A DNA stretch of 64,000 bases, taken from Brevibacillus choshinensis (GTDB taxonomy: Bacteria > Bacillota > Bacilli > Brevibacillales > Brevibacillaceae). Below the pieces are notes generated by a model. The model worked only from the letters and a program-made list of their open reading frames with translations. It searched no databases and was not told the DNA's origin. The first letter of the stretch is position 1, and each line of letters begins with the position of its first letter. Position numbers and translations under genes: made by a program. Below are positions 51,915 to 61,168 of the stretch, in pieces. The DNA lies in the NCBI RefSeq assembly GCF_001420695.1, contig NZ_LJJB01000013.1, forward strand, positions 844,121-908,120, given 5' to 3'.

Positions 51915-53627
51915 ATGAGTCTCTTTCGGAATTTAAGCACAAGAGCAAAACTGTTTAGTCTGATCATTATGATGGCTGTGTTCTTAGTTGGTGTCGGTTT
52001 CACCGGGTATTATCATGTGAAAGTAGCGGGCGACCGGATTCAATCCATGTATGCAGAGCAGCTTCTTCCCGTCAAATGGATTAACGACTGGCGACAAGAA
52101 ATGCGTGCGATCGATGGATTGGTGTATAAAATGATCCTCGACCCGTCTCCAGCTGTTCTGGCTGAGTATAAAACAGAGCTGGAGCAACGCATGGGAGATG
52201 CGAACCAAATTTTCGAGAACTTGAAACAGACCCACCTGGATCAGACTGAGCAAGAAAGCGTCAATATGCTGCAGGAACTATTGACCCAATATCGTGGTGA
52301 TCAGAGTGAAGTGATCAAAATGATTGAGGGCGGTGACCCACAACAGGCATATTCGTTCTATCGCGCAACCGATAAGACTCTCAACTGGATCAATCAGGAG
52401 CAGCTTACCTGGGCGAACTACAAGTCGCAACAAGCTGAGCAAATTCGTCAGGCGAATGAAGCAGATTCCCAAAAAGCGGTAATGGTTTTGGCAGGAGTAG
52501 GTGTACTCTCTCTCGTGGTGGCCATGGCGCTCGGGTATTTGATTTCCCGCATGATTTCGGAACCTCTTCGAGTCGTGGCGAAGCGAATGCAAGAGTTGGC
52601 TCATGGGAACTTGGCTGTTGCTCCCGTCAGCTATGTGACCCGTGATGAAGTAGGAAAGCTCGGTATCGCATTTAATGACCTCGTAAGCAATTTCCGTTCT
52701 CTGATTGAACAAGTTAAAGTAGCTGGGGAACAGGTGGCAGCCTCTTCAGAGGAGCTGTCGGCAAGTGCAGAGCAATCCGCACATGCTACCGAACAATCTA
52801 TCGAAAGCGTACAACAGATCGCAGGAGCTTCTGAAGTACAAACACAACGGACGCAGGAAAGTGTACGTGTGATGGAAGAAATGTCCATTGCTATCCAACG
52901 TATTGCGGATACTTCCGGTGCTGTATCGGAAACATCTGCGCAAGCCGCTATGGAAGCAGAGCAAGGAAATACGCACATCCAAAAAGCCGTTTCCCAGATG
53001 GACTCGATATCGCAATCCGTCAATCATGCTGCGGAATTGGTGCAGCTGCTGGGTGTTCGCTCTGAAGCAATTGGTCAAATCGTCGATGTCATTACAGGAA
53101 TCGCTTCGCAAACAAACTTGCTTGCCCTAAATGCTGCGATCGAAGCGGCTCGTGCCGGTGAGCATGGTAGAGGGTTTGCTGTCGTGGCGGATGAGGTGCG
53201 AAAGTTGGCTGAGCAGTCAGAAGAATCAGCTAGAGAAATCGCACGATTGATTGGTGAAATCCAGCACGAGACCACACAGGTCGTGAATGTGATGCAGGAT
53301 GGAACGAAGGAAGCAGAAAAAGGAGCGATCGTTGTACAGGAAGCGGGGGCAACCTTCCAGCGTATCGTAGCCTCTTCTCAGGAAGTGGCAGACCAGATTC
53401 AAGATGTGTCTGCAGCAACCGAACAAATGTCGGCGAGCGTGCAACAAGTAGCTTCTGCCATGGAAGAAATGAACCGTTTGGCAGAAGAAGCCGCTGTACA
53501 TACCCAAGGCGTATCTGCCGGAGCAGAAGAACAACTGGCATCCATGCAGGAAATCGCGCGATCCAGCAACAATCTCAATCAGCTTTCCCACGAGCTGCAA
53601 GAGTCTATTAGTCAGTTCAAGTGGTAG
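51915..53627 (+). CDS. Methyl-accepting chemotaxis protein
   Basis: A 570-aa transmembrane chemoreceptor. Helix 1 is about 13-31, followed by an extracellular four-helix-bundle sensor (about 33-185) and helix 2 (about 188-210). A HAMP domain with [15 protein letters not shown] (about 212-265) leads to the methyl-accepting signalling domain. The invariant hairpin tip is [42 protein letters not shown]. Gln/Glu pairs for methylation flank it. The ATG has a good AGGAGG but 14 bases away, an unusually long spacing, with no better in-frame alternative. The ligand is unknown; its place beside the uracil permease makes a nucleobase possible but unproven. Confidence 0.92.
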   Translation: MSLFRNLSTRAKLFSLIIMMAVFLVGVGFTGYYHVKVAGDRIQSMYAEQLLPVKWINDWRQEMRAIDGLVYKMILDPSPAVLAEYKTELEQRMGDANQIFENLKQTHLDQTEQESVNMLQELLTQYRGDQSEVIKMIEGGDPQQAYSFYRATDKTLNWINQEQLTWANYKSQQAEQIRQANEADSQKAVMVLAGVGVLSLVVAMALGYLISRMISEPLRVVAKRMQELAHGNLAVAPVSYVTRDEVGKLGIAFNDLVSNFRSLIEQVKVAGEQVAASSEELSASAEQSAHATEQSIESVQQIAGASEVQTQRTQESVRVMEEMSIAIQRIADTSGAVSETSAQAAMEAEQGNTHIQKAVSQMDSISQSVNHAAELVQLLGVRSEAIGQIVDVITGIASQTNLLALNAAIEAARAGEHGRGFAVVADEVRKLAEQSEESAREIARLIGEIQHETTQVVNVMQDGTKEAEKGAIVVQEAGATFQRIVASSQEVADQIQDVSAATEQMSASVQQVASAMEEMNRLAEEAAVHTQGVSAGAEEQLASMQEIARSSNNLNQLSHELQESISQFKW

Positions 53628-53643
53628 AACTCCTTACGAACGC

Positions 53644-53681
53644 AAAAGACTGGCGTCCCATTTGGGATACGCCAGTCTTTT
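53644..53681. terminator. Bidirectional terminator between chemoreceptor and NCS1 permease genes
   Basis: AAAAGACTGGCG / CGCCAGTCTTTT perfect stem with an upper TCCCATTTGGGA hairpin; T runs on both strands, between convergent stops. Confidence 0.9.
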
Positions 53682-53704
53682 GCATTTGCTAGTAGGGATG
53701 CCGT

Positions 53705-55195
53705 CTAGGAAGCTTGCGATTCGCTCGTCCTTGTCGTCACTTTTTCATAATCTTTCACACTCATGATCGTTGTATCGTTCTTCATCATCCACGTGTACAG
53801 CACCAAAGATATGAGCAGGCCGATTGTCCAAGCATTATCCCAAATGATGGAGAGAGCCGGAATGTATTTACTGATAAACGGAATGGCAATCCCGATCAGC
53901 ATCGCCCAGAGTGCGCGCGTATTGAAGCCTGTCTTGTACGAATAAATACCATTGGTCTTGTACAGCTCCGTCAAATGAATTCGTCTTTTCCGGACCAACC
54001 AGTAGTCGGCGATCGCAATTCCATCAATAGGGCCGAGCAACGCGCCGTACGTACCGAGCCACAAGAAAATGTAGTTCCCAAAATTTTCGAGGATGTACCA
54101 AGGCTGCATTAGCAAGGAGACAACACTGGCGATAATGGCACCGTGTTCATAAGTCAGTCGACGTGGGGCGAGATTTTCCACAGCGCGTGCAGGAGCGACG
54201 ATATTGGCCGCTACGTTGGTAGTCAACGTAGCGAGGATAATCCCGATCGTACCGAGGAAGATCGCAAATGGCGAAAATTTAGCCAAAACTGCAGCCGGAT
54301 CCCAGATGGCTTCTCCGTAAATGACGACGGTAGCGGAGGCAACAGCTACCCCAATAAAGGAAAACCCCCCCATCGTAGTAGGTAAGGAAGAAGATTGCCC
54401 TACAACTTGAGCTTTCTGACTCTTCGCATATCGGCAAAAGTCAGGAATGTTCAAAGCCATAGTAGCCCAGAAAGCGATCGCTCCTGTAAGGGCAGGGAAG
54501 AATACCTTCAAGAAGTCAGCTGTGGAGGTAAATTTCGAGGGTGCGGAAAGCATGGGGCCCCAGCCACCTGCTTTCGTCAGAGCCCAAACAAGTAAGGCGA
54601 GACTCATGATGATGAGGATCGGTGCTGCCCAGGCCTCCATTTTCTTGATCGCTTCCGGACCGCGATAGGCGACCCACACGTTCAAGATCCAAAAGCCAAA
54701 GAATGCGATCCACAAATGTCCTGTTACGTGCTCCCATCCCGTCATGGACATCAGCAACGTGTCGATAGCGGCACCACCGAACCAACAGTTGATGCCAAAC
54801 CACCCTGCGCCGATTAGTCCACGGGCCACAGCGGGTATATGAGCACCCTTCGAACCAAACCAGAGCCGTGCGAATACGGGATAGGGGATTCCAAATTTTG
54901 TCCCCGCATGTGAATTGAGAAGAATTGGAATAAGGACAATACAATTCCCTAGGATAATCGTGATAATCGCTTGCCACCAGTTCATGCCCAACGAGATCAA
55001 GCCGGCTGCCATAGCGTACGTGGGCAAGCAGATCGACATCCCGATCCAGAGACTCGCAAAGTTGTAGGAACTCCAGGTATGCTCAGCTCTGGTTGTCGGA
55101 CGGAGCCCTTCGTTGTACAGTGGGCTGTCCTTCACCAGTTGTTCGCCTTCTTTCGTAAGCGTAACGATTCCGCCAGATTCCGCCTGTGTTTTCAT
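53705..55195 (-). CDS. NCS1-family nucleobase:cation symporter, probable uracil/pyrimidine or allantoin permease
   Basis: A 496-aa membrane permease with about twelve helices of the NCS1 family (Mhp1, PucI, FurA types). Characteristic stretches are LWIGMSICLPTYAMAAGLISLGMNW, GTKFGIPYPVFARLWFG, IGAGWFGINCWFGG and a later NIPDFCRYAKSQ, which contain the substrate and sodium contact residues. ATG at 55195 has GGAGGG 7 bases upstream; the GTG/ATG at 55216 is too far. It is convergent with the pyrimidine operon's downstream genes and likely imports the uracil, thymine or dihydropyrimidine degraded by PreTA. Allantoin or hydantoin import is the main alternative. Confidence 0.9.
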   Translation of the reverse strand: MKTQAESGGIVTLTKEGEQLVKDSPLYNEGLRPTTRAEHTWSSYNFASLWIGMSICLPTYAMAAGLISLGMNWWQAIITIILGNCIVLIPILLNSHAGTKFGIPYPVFARLWFGSKGAHIPAVARGLIGAGWFGINCWFGGAAIDTLLMSMTGWEHVTGHLWIAFFGFWILNVWVAYRGPEAIKKMEAWAAPILIIMSLALLVWALTKAGGWGPMLSAPSKFTSTADFLKVFFPALTGAIAFWATMALNIPDFCRYAKSQKAQVVGQSSSLPTTMGGFSFIGVAVASATVVIYGEAIWDPAAVLAKFSPFAIFLGTIGIILATLTTNVAANIVAPARAVENLAPRRLTYEHGAIIASVVSLLMQPWYILENFGNYIFLWLGTYGALLGPIDGIAIADYWLVRKRRIHLTELYKTNGIYSYKTGFNTRALWAMLIGIAIPFISKYIPALSIIWDNAWTIGLLISLVLYTWMMKNDTTIMSVKDYEKVTTRTSESQAS

Positions 55196-55272
55196 ACTAA
55201 ATCCCTCCTTTTCCACTAGTCATTCAGGTATTCGGACAGCCGCCCCAGTTTGTCTCGAATACAAGTTGTAAC

Positions 55273-55278
55273 ATTATA
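55273..55278 (-). promoter_or_regulatory. -10 element of the NCS1 permease gene
   Basis: On the minus strand a TATAAT lies about 80 bases before the start; no strong -35 is visible, suggesting an activator such as the PucR-type protein. Confidence 0.4.
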
Positions 55279-55451
55279 TTGGGGGAAAGAAGACCTAATT
55301 CCACAAATTTCGCGCGAAAAAATGCTTAATTTACAAGGTTTTTGATCCGGTACGATCTGGTAGGGTCAATCAGACAGCTCACGTGTTTCAAAACGAAGAA
55401 TCTACCGTTATCTAGAGGTTGGATGGTAAGATGAACCAAGAGGTGAAATTT

Positions 55452-57092
55452 GTGACAACAACCAAATTACGATTGTCTTTGCAAACCAGAATGATCGTCT
55501 TGTTTACTTTTGTCATTATTCTCATTATTGGTACAATGGGGGCTATCTTTTCATCTATTATTGGGTCGTCGATTGAGGAACAACTGGGAAAAAAGGCATT
55601 GAGTGTGGCTAAAATCGTTGCGAACGACCCAGAATTGCGCCACGCTTTTACAACTCAAAATCCTTCAGCCTTGATCCAACCGATTGCCGAAAATATTCGC
55701 AAACAGACAGATGCCGAATTTGTCGTCGTGGGGAACCGAGAAGGAATTCGTTATGCGCATCCACTGCCAGATCGGATTGGGAAAGGGATGGTAGGTGGTG
55801 ACAACGAACTAGGTCTCATGTATGGTCAATCCTATATTTCCAAGGCGGTGGGAAGTCTAGGGCCTTCCTTGCGGGGGAAAGTTCCCATCAAAGACGACAA
55901 GGGGGAAGTCATCGGGATCGTATCCGTAGGCTTTTTGCTGGAGGACATTGAGCATGCCATCGGTGATTATCAGGAGAAAGTGTTTGTCATCATTATTCTC
56001 GCCCTGCTCTTTGGGGTTGTCGGCGCGATTGGAGTGAGCCGCTATTTGAAGCGTGTCATTCTCGGTCTAGAGCCGGAAGAAATAGCAGCGCTGTATGTGG
56101 AGCGCAATGCGGTTCTGGAATCCGTCCGGGAAGGTATTGTCGCCATCGACCGAAACAACAAGGTCACGATGATGAACAAAGCGGCGATTCGCATACTGGA
56201 TCTCCCGCACGACGATTTCCATCGAAAAGAAATCACAGAAGTTTTGCCTGACAGTCGTATGCCGGAAGTGCTCGAATCAGGAGAGCATCAGCTGGACCGG
56301 GAAACCATTCTCGTGGGGAAAGAGATTATTGTAAACCGCATTCCCATGAAATTTGGAGAAAAAGTAGTAGGTGTCGTAAGTAGCTTCCGCCCCAAGTCAG
56401 AGATTGACAAGCTTGTCTCGGAGTTGTCGCAAACTCGTCGGTATGCAGACGTGCTGCGTGCCCAAACTCATGAATTTCACAATCTTTTGTATACGATCTC
56501 TGGACTGCTGCAGCTCGGTTCCATTCAGGAAGCAGTTGAGCTCATCACCAGTGAGACATCAGCCCAGCAGGAAATGCTTCTCTTTTTGGCCAAGCAAATT
56601 CCGGATCCTCTCATCGGGGCTCTCCTATTAGGGATGCATAATCGTGCAAAAGAACTGAAGATTCAGTTTCAGATCAATCAGGATAGTGGCCTGAAAGCAC
56701 TCCCACCATCGATCAACAGGCAGCAAGTGGTTGTTTTGCTCGGTACGCTGATCCAAAACGCGCTAGAGGCTGTCAATGAGTCCAACGTCGAACAAAAAGT
56801 GGTAGAGTGCTACTTATCGGATACAGGGGAGGAGATCTTGTTTGAGGTAGAAGACTCCGGTCCGGGTGTACCCGAAAAATGGCGCGAGGCTATCTTTCAG
56901 GATGGCTTTAGCACAAAGCCTGGGGAGCATAGAGGACTCGGTTTGGCAAAAGTGCAAGGGATTATCGAGGAAATGAAAGGCTATATTTTAGTGAGTAAGA
57001 GTGAATGGGGAGGAGCGCTCTTTACCGTTTCCCTCCCGAAAGAACGGAGGGGTCTCGTTGCACAAGGTAGAAGTGCTTATCGTGGAGGATGA
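55452..57092 (+). CDS. Sensor histidine kinase, CitA/DctS (carboxylate-sensing) family
   Basis: A 546-aa kinase for dicarboxylate or citrate sensing. Helix 1 (about 14-36), an extracytoplasmic sensor domain (about 37-165), helix 2 (about 172-195), a PAS domain (about 205-310), then the SpoOB-type acceptor QTHEFHNLLYTISGLLQLG and ATPase (LIQNALEAVNES, DSGPGVPEKW, RGLGLAKVQGI). GTG at 55452 has GAGGTG 6 bases upstream; ATG at 55431 with a 12-base spacing is the alternative. It overlaps the response regulator gene by 35 bases. The neighbouring TctCBA genes are the expected target. Confidence 0.9.
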   Translation: MTTTKLRLSLQTRMIVLFTFVIILIIGTMGAIFSSIIGSSIEEQLGKKALSVAKIVANDPELRHAFTTQNPSALIQPIAENIRKQTDAEFVVVGNREGIRYAHPLPDRIGKGMVGGDNELGLMYGQSYISKAVGSLGPSLRGKVPIKDDKGEVIGIVSVGFLLEDIEHAIGDYQEKVFVIIILALLFGVVGAIGVSRYLKRVILGLEPEEIAALYVERNAVLESVREGIVAIDRNNKVTMMNKAAIRILDLPHDDFHRKEITEVLPDSRMPEVLESGEHQLDRETILVGKEIIVNRIPMKFGEKVVGVVSSFRPKSEIDKLVSELSQTRRYADVLRAQTHEFHNLLYTISGLLQLGSIQEAVELITSETSAQQEMLLFLAKQIPDPLIGALLLGMHNRAKELKIQFQINQDSGLKALPPSINRQQVVVLLGTLIQNALEAVNESNVEQKVVECYLSDTGEEILFEVEDSGPGVPEKWREAIFQDGFSTKPGEHRGLGLAKVQGIIEEMKGYILVSKSEWGGALFTVSLPKERRGLVAQGRSAYRGG

Positions 57093-57744
57093 TCTACGGA
57101 TCGTCGATATTAATAGACGGTTCGTCAGCAAAATAGAGGGGTTTGAAGTCATCGCGACAGCGACAAACGGAGCAGAGGCCAAAGAGCTGCTGTCCTTTAC
57201 ACATCCACATTTGGTATTGCTCGACGTGTATTTACCGGACATGCTTGGAATCGATCTGGTCTGGCACATCCGTCAGCATTACCGCAACGTGGATATCATT
57301 ATGATTACGGCTGCCAAAGAGATGGAGATGGTACAGGAGGCACTGAGGGGGGGAGTGTTCGATTATATCGTAAAACCTCTCGTTTTTGAACGTTTTCGGG
57401 ACCGACTGGAGAGCTATCGCGAACATCTGTGGAGGACAAATGACGCCGGAGAAGTCGATCAAGATGTCATCGACCGAATCATGACGCGAAGTCTGAACCA
57501 GAGCAAGTCACGAGAAACGGTGATGCCTAAAGGAATCGATCTGCTCACGCTGGAAAAGGTGATCCAGGCGATCCGGCGAACGGGAGAAAAAGGAGTCTCT
57601 GCCGAAGAGATCGGAAAAGAGATAGGGACGAGTCGAACAACTGCAAGGAGGTACCTAGAATACCTCGTGCTGGAGAAAAAAGCCCGTGCTGATTTAATCT
57701 ACGGGACGGTAGGGAGACCGGAACGGAAATATCGCTATTTGTAA
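57058..57744 (+). CDS. Response regulator, CitB/DctR family
   Basis: A 228-aa regulator. The receiver domain has the acidic pocket VEDD, phospho-acceptor Asp56 in VLLDVYLPDMLG, the conserved Thr region MITAAKE, and Lys in YIVKPLVFERF. The C-terminal helix-turn-helix is VSAEEIGKEIGTSRTTARRYLEYLV. TTG at 57058 has CGGAGGGG 5 bases upstream. It overlaps the kinase by 35 bases. It very likely activates the tripartite transporter genes beginning at 57892 when the carboxylate is present. Confidence 0.92.
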   Translation: MHKVEVLIVEDDLRIVDINRRFVSKIEGFEVIATATNGAEAKELLSFTHPHLVLLDVYLPDMLGIDLVWHIRQHYRNVDIIMITAAKEMEMVQEALRGGVFDYIVKPLVFERFRDRLESYREHLWRTNDAGEVDQDVIDRIMTRSLNQSKSRETVMPKGIDLLTLEKVIQAIRRTGEKGVSAEEIGKEIGTSRTTARRYLEYLVLEKKARADLIYGTVGRPERKYRYL

Positions 57745-57840
57745 GAACGGTCCATGAACAATATGAACACAAAGTTCTCAAAATTCAAAATAGACCTTAT
57801 GCACGAAAACTATCCACCAACCAATCCCCGTGTTACGTTT

Positions 57841-57856
57841 ATTCCAAGCTTTGAAT
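57841..57856. promoter_or_regulatory. Near-palindrome upstream of tctC
   Basis: ATTCCAAGCTTTGAAT, symmetric except for one base pair, 36 bases before the tctC-type start codon. It is a candidate site for the response regulator or for another factor. Confidence 0.35.
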
Positions 57857-57891
57857 GCGCTTACATAAACGTAGGTAAAGGGGGATGCAAG

Positions 57892-58953
57892 ATGCAAAAG
57901 AGAAAAGTATGGATTGCCCTATCGGTATTTTTCACGCTCGCTCTAACAGCTTGTGGGGGAGGAAATGCAGGTACAGGGAACACAAGTGCTCCGGCTAATT
58001 CTGGAGGAACAAGTGGACAGGCGGCGCCTGCTGCTTCCAATTATCCGGAAAAACCACTCGCCATCGTCGCGCCGTCTGGTGCAGGCGGAGGATGGGATAA
58101 GACAGCTCGCTCCTTGGCAAAAGTCCTGAATGAAAGCAAATTGGTGACTCAAACCATTACGGTGGAAAACAAGCCAGGAGGGGGCGGCACCGTATTCATG
58201 GCAGAGTATGTCAACAAGGATAAAGGGAATCCGTACCGTCTGTTCGTCAGTTCGCCACCAATTTTGATCAATAATGATAAAAAAGAAGGAAATACGCCAT
58301 ATGGGTATCGAGAAGTAACCCCACTGGCACAAATGACGAAAGACTTCGGTGCTCTGGTCGTGAAGGCAGATTCTCCTTACAAAGATATCAAGAGTCTGTT
58401 GGAAGCGATCAAAGCGGATCCAAGCAAAATAACGCTTGCTGGGGGATCGGCTCCGGGGTCCATGGACCATTTGGTGAGTGTTCTGCCTGCAGCGAAGTTT
58501 GGAATTGACCCGAAGAGCGTCAAATATGTTTCCTATGATGGCGGTGGCGAAGCGATTGCTGCATTGCTGGGTGGAAATGCTGATATGATTGCAACCGATG
58601 CATCCGGGGTAGGCGAATACCTGAAGGCTGGAAAAGTTCGCGTACTGGGTGTTACCTCTGAGCAAAGATTAACCGGCGTGTTGGCTGATGTTCCTACGCT
58701 AAAGGAACAAGGTGTTGATGCGACCTTCACGATTTGGCGTGGCGTATTCGGGCCAGCTGATATGCCAGCAGACGCGAAAGCTTATTGGGATGCAAAGCTG
58801 AAGGAACTGAACGACAACGAGGTATGGAAGAAAGAGCTGGCAGCAAACGGATGGGAAAGTGAATACAAGGACGCAGCTACCTTTACCTCATTCCTAGAAG
58901 AGCAAGACAAACTGGTAAAAGAACTGCTGACATCGCTCGGCATGGCGAAATAA
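57892..58953 (+). CDS. TctC-family substrate-binding lipoprotein of a tripartite tricarboxylate transporter
   Basis: A 353-aa extracytoplasmic binding lipoprotein. The signal ends TLALTAC with Cys21 and a Gly/Ser-rich linker to about 45. The Bug/TctC fold has KPLAIVAPSGAGGGWDKTAR and TVENKPGGGGTVFMAEYV near the start and VLGVTSEQRL later. It starts at ATG 57892 with AAAGGGGG 7 bases upstream; a frame to 57754 would include untypical sequence. It feeds tctB and tctA, which follow in order. The substrate is a carboxylate, probably citrate or a related tricarboxylate. Confidence 0.92.
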   Translation: MQKRKVWIALSVFFTLALTACGGGNAGTGNTSAPANSGGTSGQAAPAASNYPEKPLAIVAPSGAGGGWDKTARSLAKVLNESKLVTQTITVENKPGGGGTVFMAEYVNKDKGNPYRLFVSSPPILINNDKKEGNTPYGYREVTPLAQMTKDFGALVVKADSPYKDIKSLLEAIKADPSKITLAGGSAPGSMDHLVSVLPAAKFGIDPKSVKYVSYDGGGEAIAALLGGNADMIATDASGVGEYLKAGKVRVLGVTSEQRLTGVLADVPTLKEQGVDATFTIWRGVFGPADMPADAKAYWDAKLKELNDNEVWKKELAANGWESEYKDAATFTSFLEEQDKLVKELLTSLGMAK

Positions 58954-58954
58954 G

Positions 58955-58982
58955 AAAAGGAGGGGGCTACCTCTCCTTTTTC
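58955..58982 (+). other. Hairpin between tctC and tctB
   Basis: AAAAGGAG / CTCCTTTT with a 10-base loop directly after the tctC-type stop. It may be a leaky terminator that lowers expression of the membrane genes relative to the binding protein. Confidence 0.55.
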
Positions 58983-59002
58983 ATACGGGTAGGAGGGACT
59001 AT

Positions 59003-59470
59003 ATGAATCTGACATTTGATCGTTTCGGAAGTATCCTTTTCGCACTCATAGGAGCCATGTTTATTGTAGAGAGCCGTTCGATTTCCACCAGTGCCTACGG
59101 AAGCGAAGTAGGGCCGAATATGTTTCCACTCGGTCTCGGTATCATTTTGATTTTACTCAGTCTGCGGTTGTTTTGGGAGACGCTGAAGCACAAAGGCACA
59201 ATAAACGCGACTGCTTCTGCTGACAAACTGAACTACAAGCGCTTTCTTCCGATATTGGTAGCGACCTTTCTGTACGTTTTTCTATTAGAGACTCTTGGGT
59301 ATGTGATCGCATCATTTCTATTTCTGACGTTTGCCTTTCGGGTCATGGGAAGCGCAAGCATCGTGAAAGCTGCTCTGGTTTCCCTGGTTTTTTCTGCAGG
59401 CGTATATTTCATTTATGTCTATCTTCTAAAAGGAACGCTGCCGGAGTTTCCTGCCTGGCTCGGCGTGTGA
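59003..59470 (+). CDS. TctB-family small membrane subunit of the tripartite tricarboxylate transporter
   Basis: A 155-aa membrane protein with four predicted helices (about 7-25, 40-58, 78-100, 118-142), as in TctB. The conserved GSEVGPNMFPLGLGIILILLSL lies between the first two helices. ATG follows GGAGGGACTAT. It is the least conserved member of the TTT complex and is called mainly on position between tctC and tctA plus topology. Confidence 0.85.
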   Translation: MNLTFDRFGSILFALIGAMFIVESRSISTSAYGSEVGPNMFPLGLGIILILLSLRLFWETLKHKGTINATASADKLNYKRFLPILVATFLYVFLLETLGYVIASFLFLTFAFRVMGSASIVKAALVSLVFSAGVYFIYVYLLKGTLPEFPAWLGV

Positions 59471-59483
59471 GGAGGAATAGTAA

Positions 59484-61010
59484 ATGAGTGCGCTACAGTA
59501 TTTGGGTGATGGCTTTCTTCTTGCTCTACAATGGCATAATTTGATCTATGCCTTTGTTGGTGTTTTGATTGGAACGGCGGTAGGGGTCCTCCCCGGCATC
59601 GGTCCGATGAGCGGTGTGGCTCTGTTGATGCCTGTGACGGCATCGCTGACGTCCGGACTTCCTCCTGAGGATGCGGCAGCAAGTGCGATCATTTTGCTTG
59701 CGGGCGTTTACTACGGGGCGATGTACGGCGGTTCGACGACATCCATCTTGTTGAACACGCCTGGGGAATCTTCATCGGTCGTCACGACATTGGACGGGTA
59801 CCAAATGGCGCGCCAAGGACGAGCAGGGACGGCGCTATCCATTTCTGCCATTGGTTCATTTGTAGCGGGGATCGTGGCTCTGATTGCTCTCGTTTTTCTG
59901 GCTGATCCGCTGTCTGACCTCGCACTGAAATTTGGACCGGCCGAGTATTTTTCGCTCATGATCCTCGGGTTGTGTGCAGTGAGCGGTTTAGGTGGGAAGT
60001 CGATGACGAAAGCATTGATGATGACAGTCTTCGGCTTACTACTCGCGACAATCGGGATTGACAGCGTTTCAGGTGTGGCTCGCTTTACCTATGATATTCC
60101 AGATCTGTATCAGGGCCTGGAGTTTTTGACCATTGCTGTTGGCCTGTTTGCCTTAGGAGAAGTATTCAAAACGATTCTGGAGACAGACAAATCCAATACA
60201 GATATCATTAAGGTTGGACGGGTCTTGCCTTCCGTGGCTGATCTAAAGCAAAGTGCCGCCCCGATTGCTCGCGGCTCGATCTTGGGGTTTTTTATTGGGG
60301 TTCTGCCGGGAGCTGGAGCTACACTTGCTTCGTTTTTTGCCTACATTCTCGAAAAGAAGCTGAGTAAAGATCCGTCCCGTTTTGGAAAAGGGGCCATCGA
60401 GGGTGTTGCTTCGCCGGAGTCCGCCAACAATGCCGCTTCAGGTGGTGCTATGGTGCCACTTTTGACGATGGGTATACCAGGATCGGGCACGACTGCTATC
60501 TTGATGGGTGCCCTTCTGATGTACAATGTACAGCCAGGCCCTTTGCTGTTTACTGATCACCCGCAAGTCGCCTGGGGACTCATTGCCAGTATGTTTATTG
60601 GGAACGTCATGCTGCTGATTCTGAATATGCCTCTCGTCAAGGTTTTTGCAAAAATCATTGAAACCCCTTCGGAATATTTAATTCCGTTGATCATTGCCAT
60701 TTCTGTATTTGGTGTCTATGCCGTACAAATTAGCACATTCGATCTTGTGTTACTGGTAATCTGCGGGGTTGCCGGCTACTTCCTTTCTAAAAATGACTTT
60801 CCGCTCGCTCCACTCGTCCTCGGACTCGTTCTCGGTCCCATGATCGAAAACAACATGCGTCGTGCGCTAACCACATCCAATGGAGATTTTATGATCTTCA
60901 TTAACAAACCGATATCTGCGGTCTTTCTTGGATGCGCGCTACTCTGGCTGATTATCCCGATTCTGCTGAAAAAGCGTGGGAAACAGGTCGTGATTAGTGA
61001 AGAGGCATAA
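59484..61010 (+). CDS. TctA-family large membrane subunit of the tripartite tricarboxylate transporter
   Basis: A 508-aa membrane protein with about twelve helices. The TctA hallmarks are GTAVGVLPGIGPMSGVALLMP near residue 30-52, YYGAMYGGSTTSILLNTPGE, and GVLPGAGATLASFFAYILEK, which are related inverted halves of the fold. It begins 14 bases after tctB with GAGGAATAG before ATG. With TctB and TctC it forms a proton- or sodium-coupled carboxylate importer. A strong terminator follows. Confidence 0.94.
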   Translation: MSALQYLGDGFLLALQWHNLIYAFVGVLIGTAVGVLPGIGPMSGVALLMPVTASLTSGLPPEDAAASAIILLAGVYYGAMYGGSTTSILLNTPGESSSVVTTLDGYQMARQGRAGTALSISAIGSFVAGIVALIALVFLADPLSDLALKFGPAEYFSLMILGLCAVSGLGGKSMTKALMMTVFGLLLATIGIDSVSGVARFTYDIPDLYQGLEFLTIAVGLFALGEVFKTILETDKSNTDIIKVGRVLPSVADLKQSAAPIARGSILGFFIGVLPGAGATLASFFAYILEKKLSKDPSRFGKGAIEGVASPESANNAASGGAMVPLLTMGIPGSGTTAILMGALLMYNVQPGPLLFTDHPQVAWGLIASMFIGNVMLLILNMPLVKVFAKIIETPSEYLIPLIIAISVFGVYAVQISTFDLVLLVICGVAGYFLSKNDFPLAPLVLGLVLGPMIENNMRRALTTSNGDFMIFINKPISAVFLGCALLWLIIPILLKKRGKQVVISEEA

Positions 61011-61020
61011 CCTGAAGAGT

Positions 61021-61062
61021 CGTCCCTTACGTAGGTGACCTACAAAAAGGGACGCTTTTTTT
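61021..61062 (+). terminator. Terminator of the tctCBA operon
   Basis: CGTCCCTT / AAGGGACG around a nested GTAGGT-G-ACCTAC hairpin, followed by C and seven T. Confidence 0.88.
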
Positions 61063-61102
61063 GCCTAAATTGGCAGAACCTTTTAAATAATAGGTGGTCA
61101 AG

Positions 61103-61118
61103 GTATAGTTAACCATAC
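61103..61118. promoter_or_regulatory. Near-palindrome in the promoter region of the D-threonine aldolase-like gene
   Basis: GTATAGTTAACCATAC is symmetric except for one base pair and contains a -10-like TATAGT, about 50 bases before the GTG start. A candidate operator. Confidence 0.35.
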
Positions 61119-61168
61119 AGGACACATTTTCCAAACGAGAAAAAGGATTAATCTGGAGGGAAAGCAAA

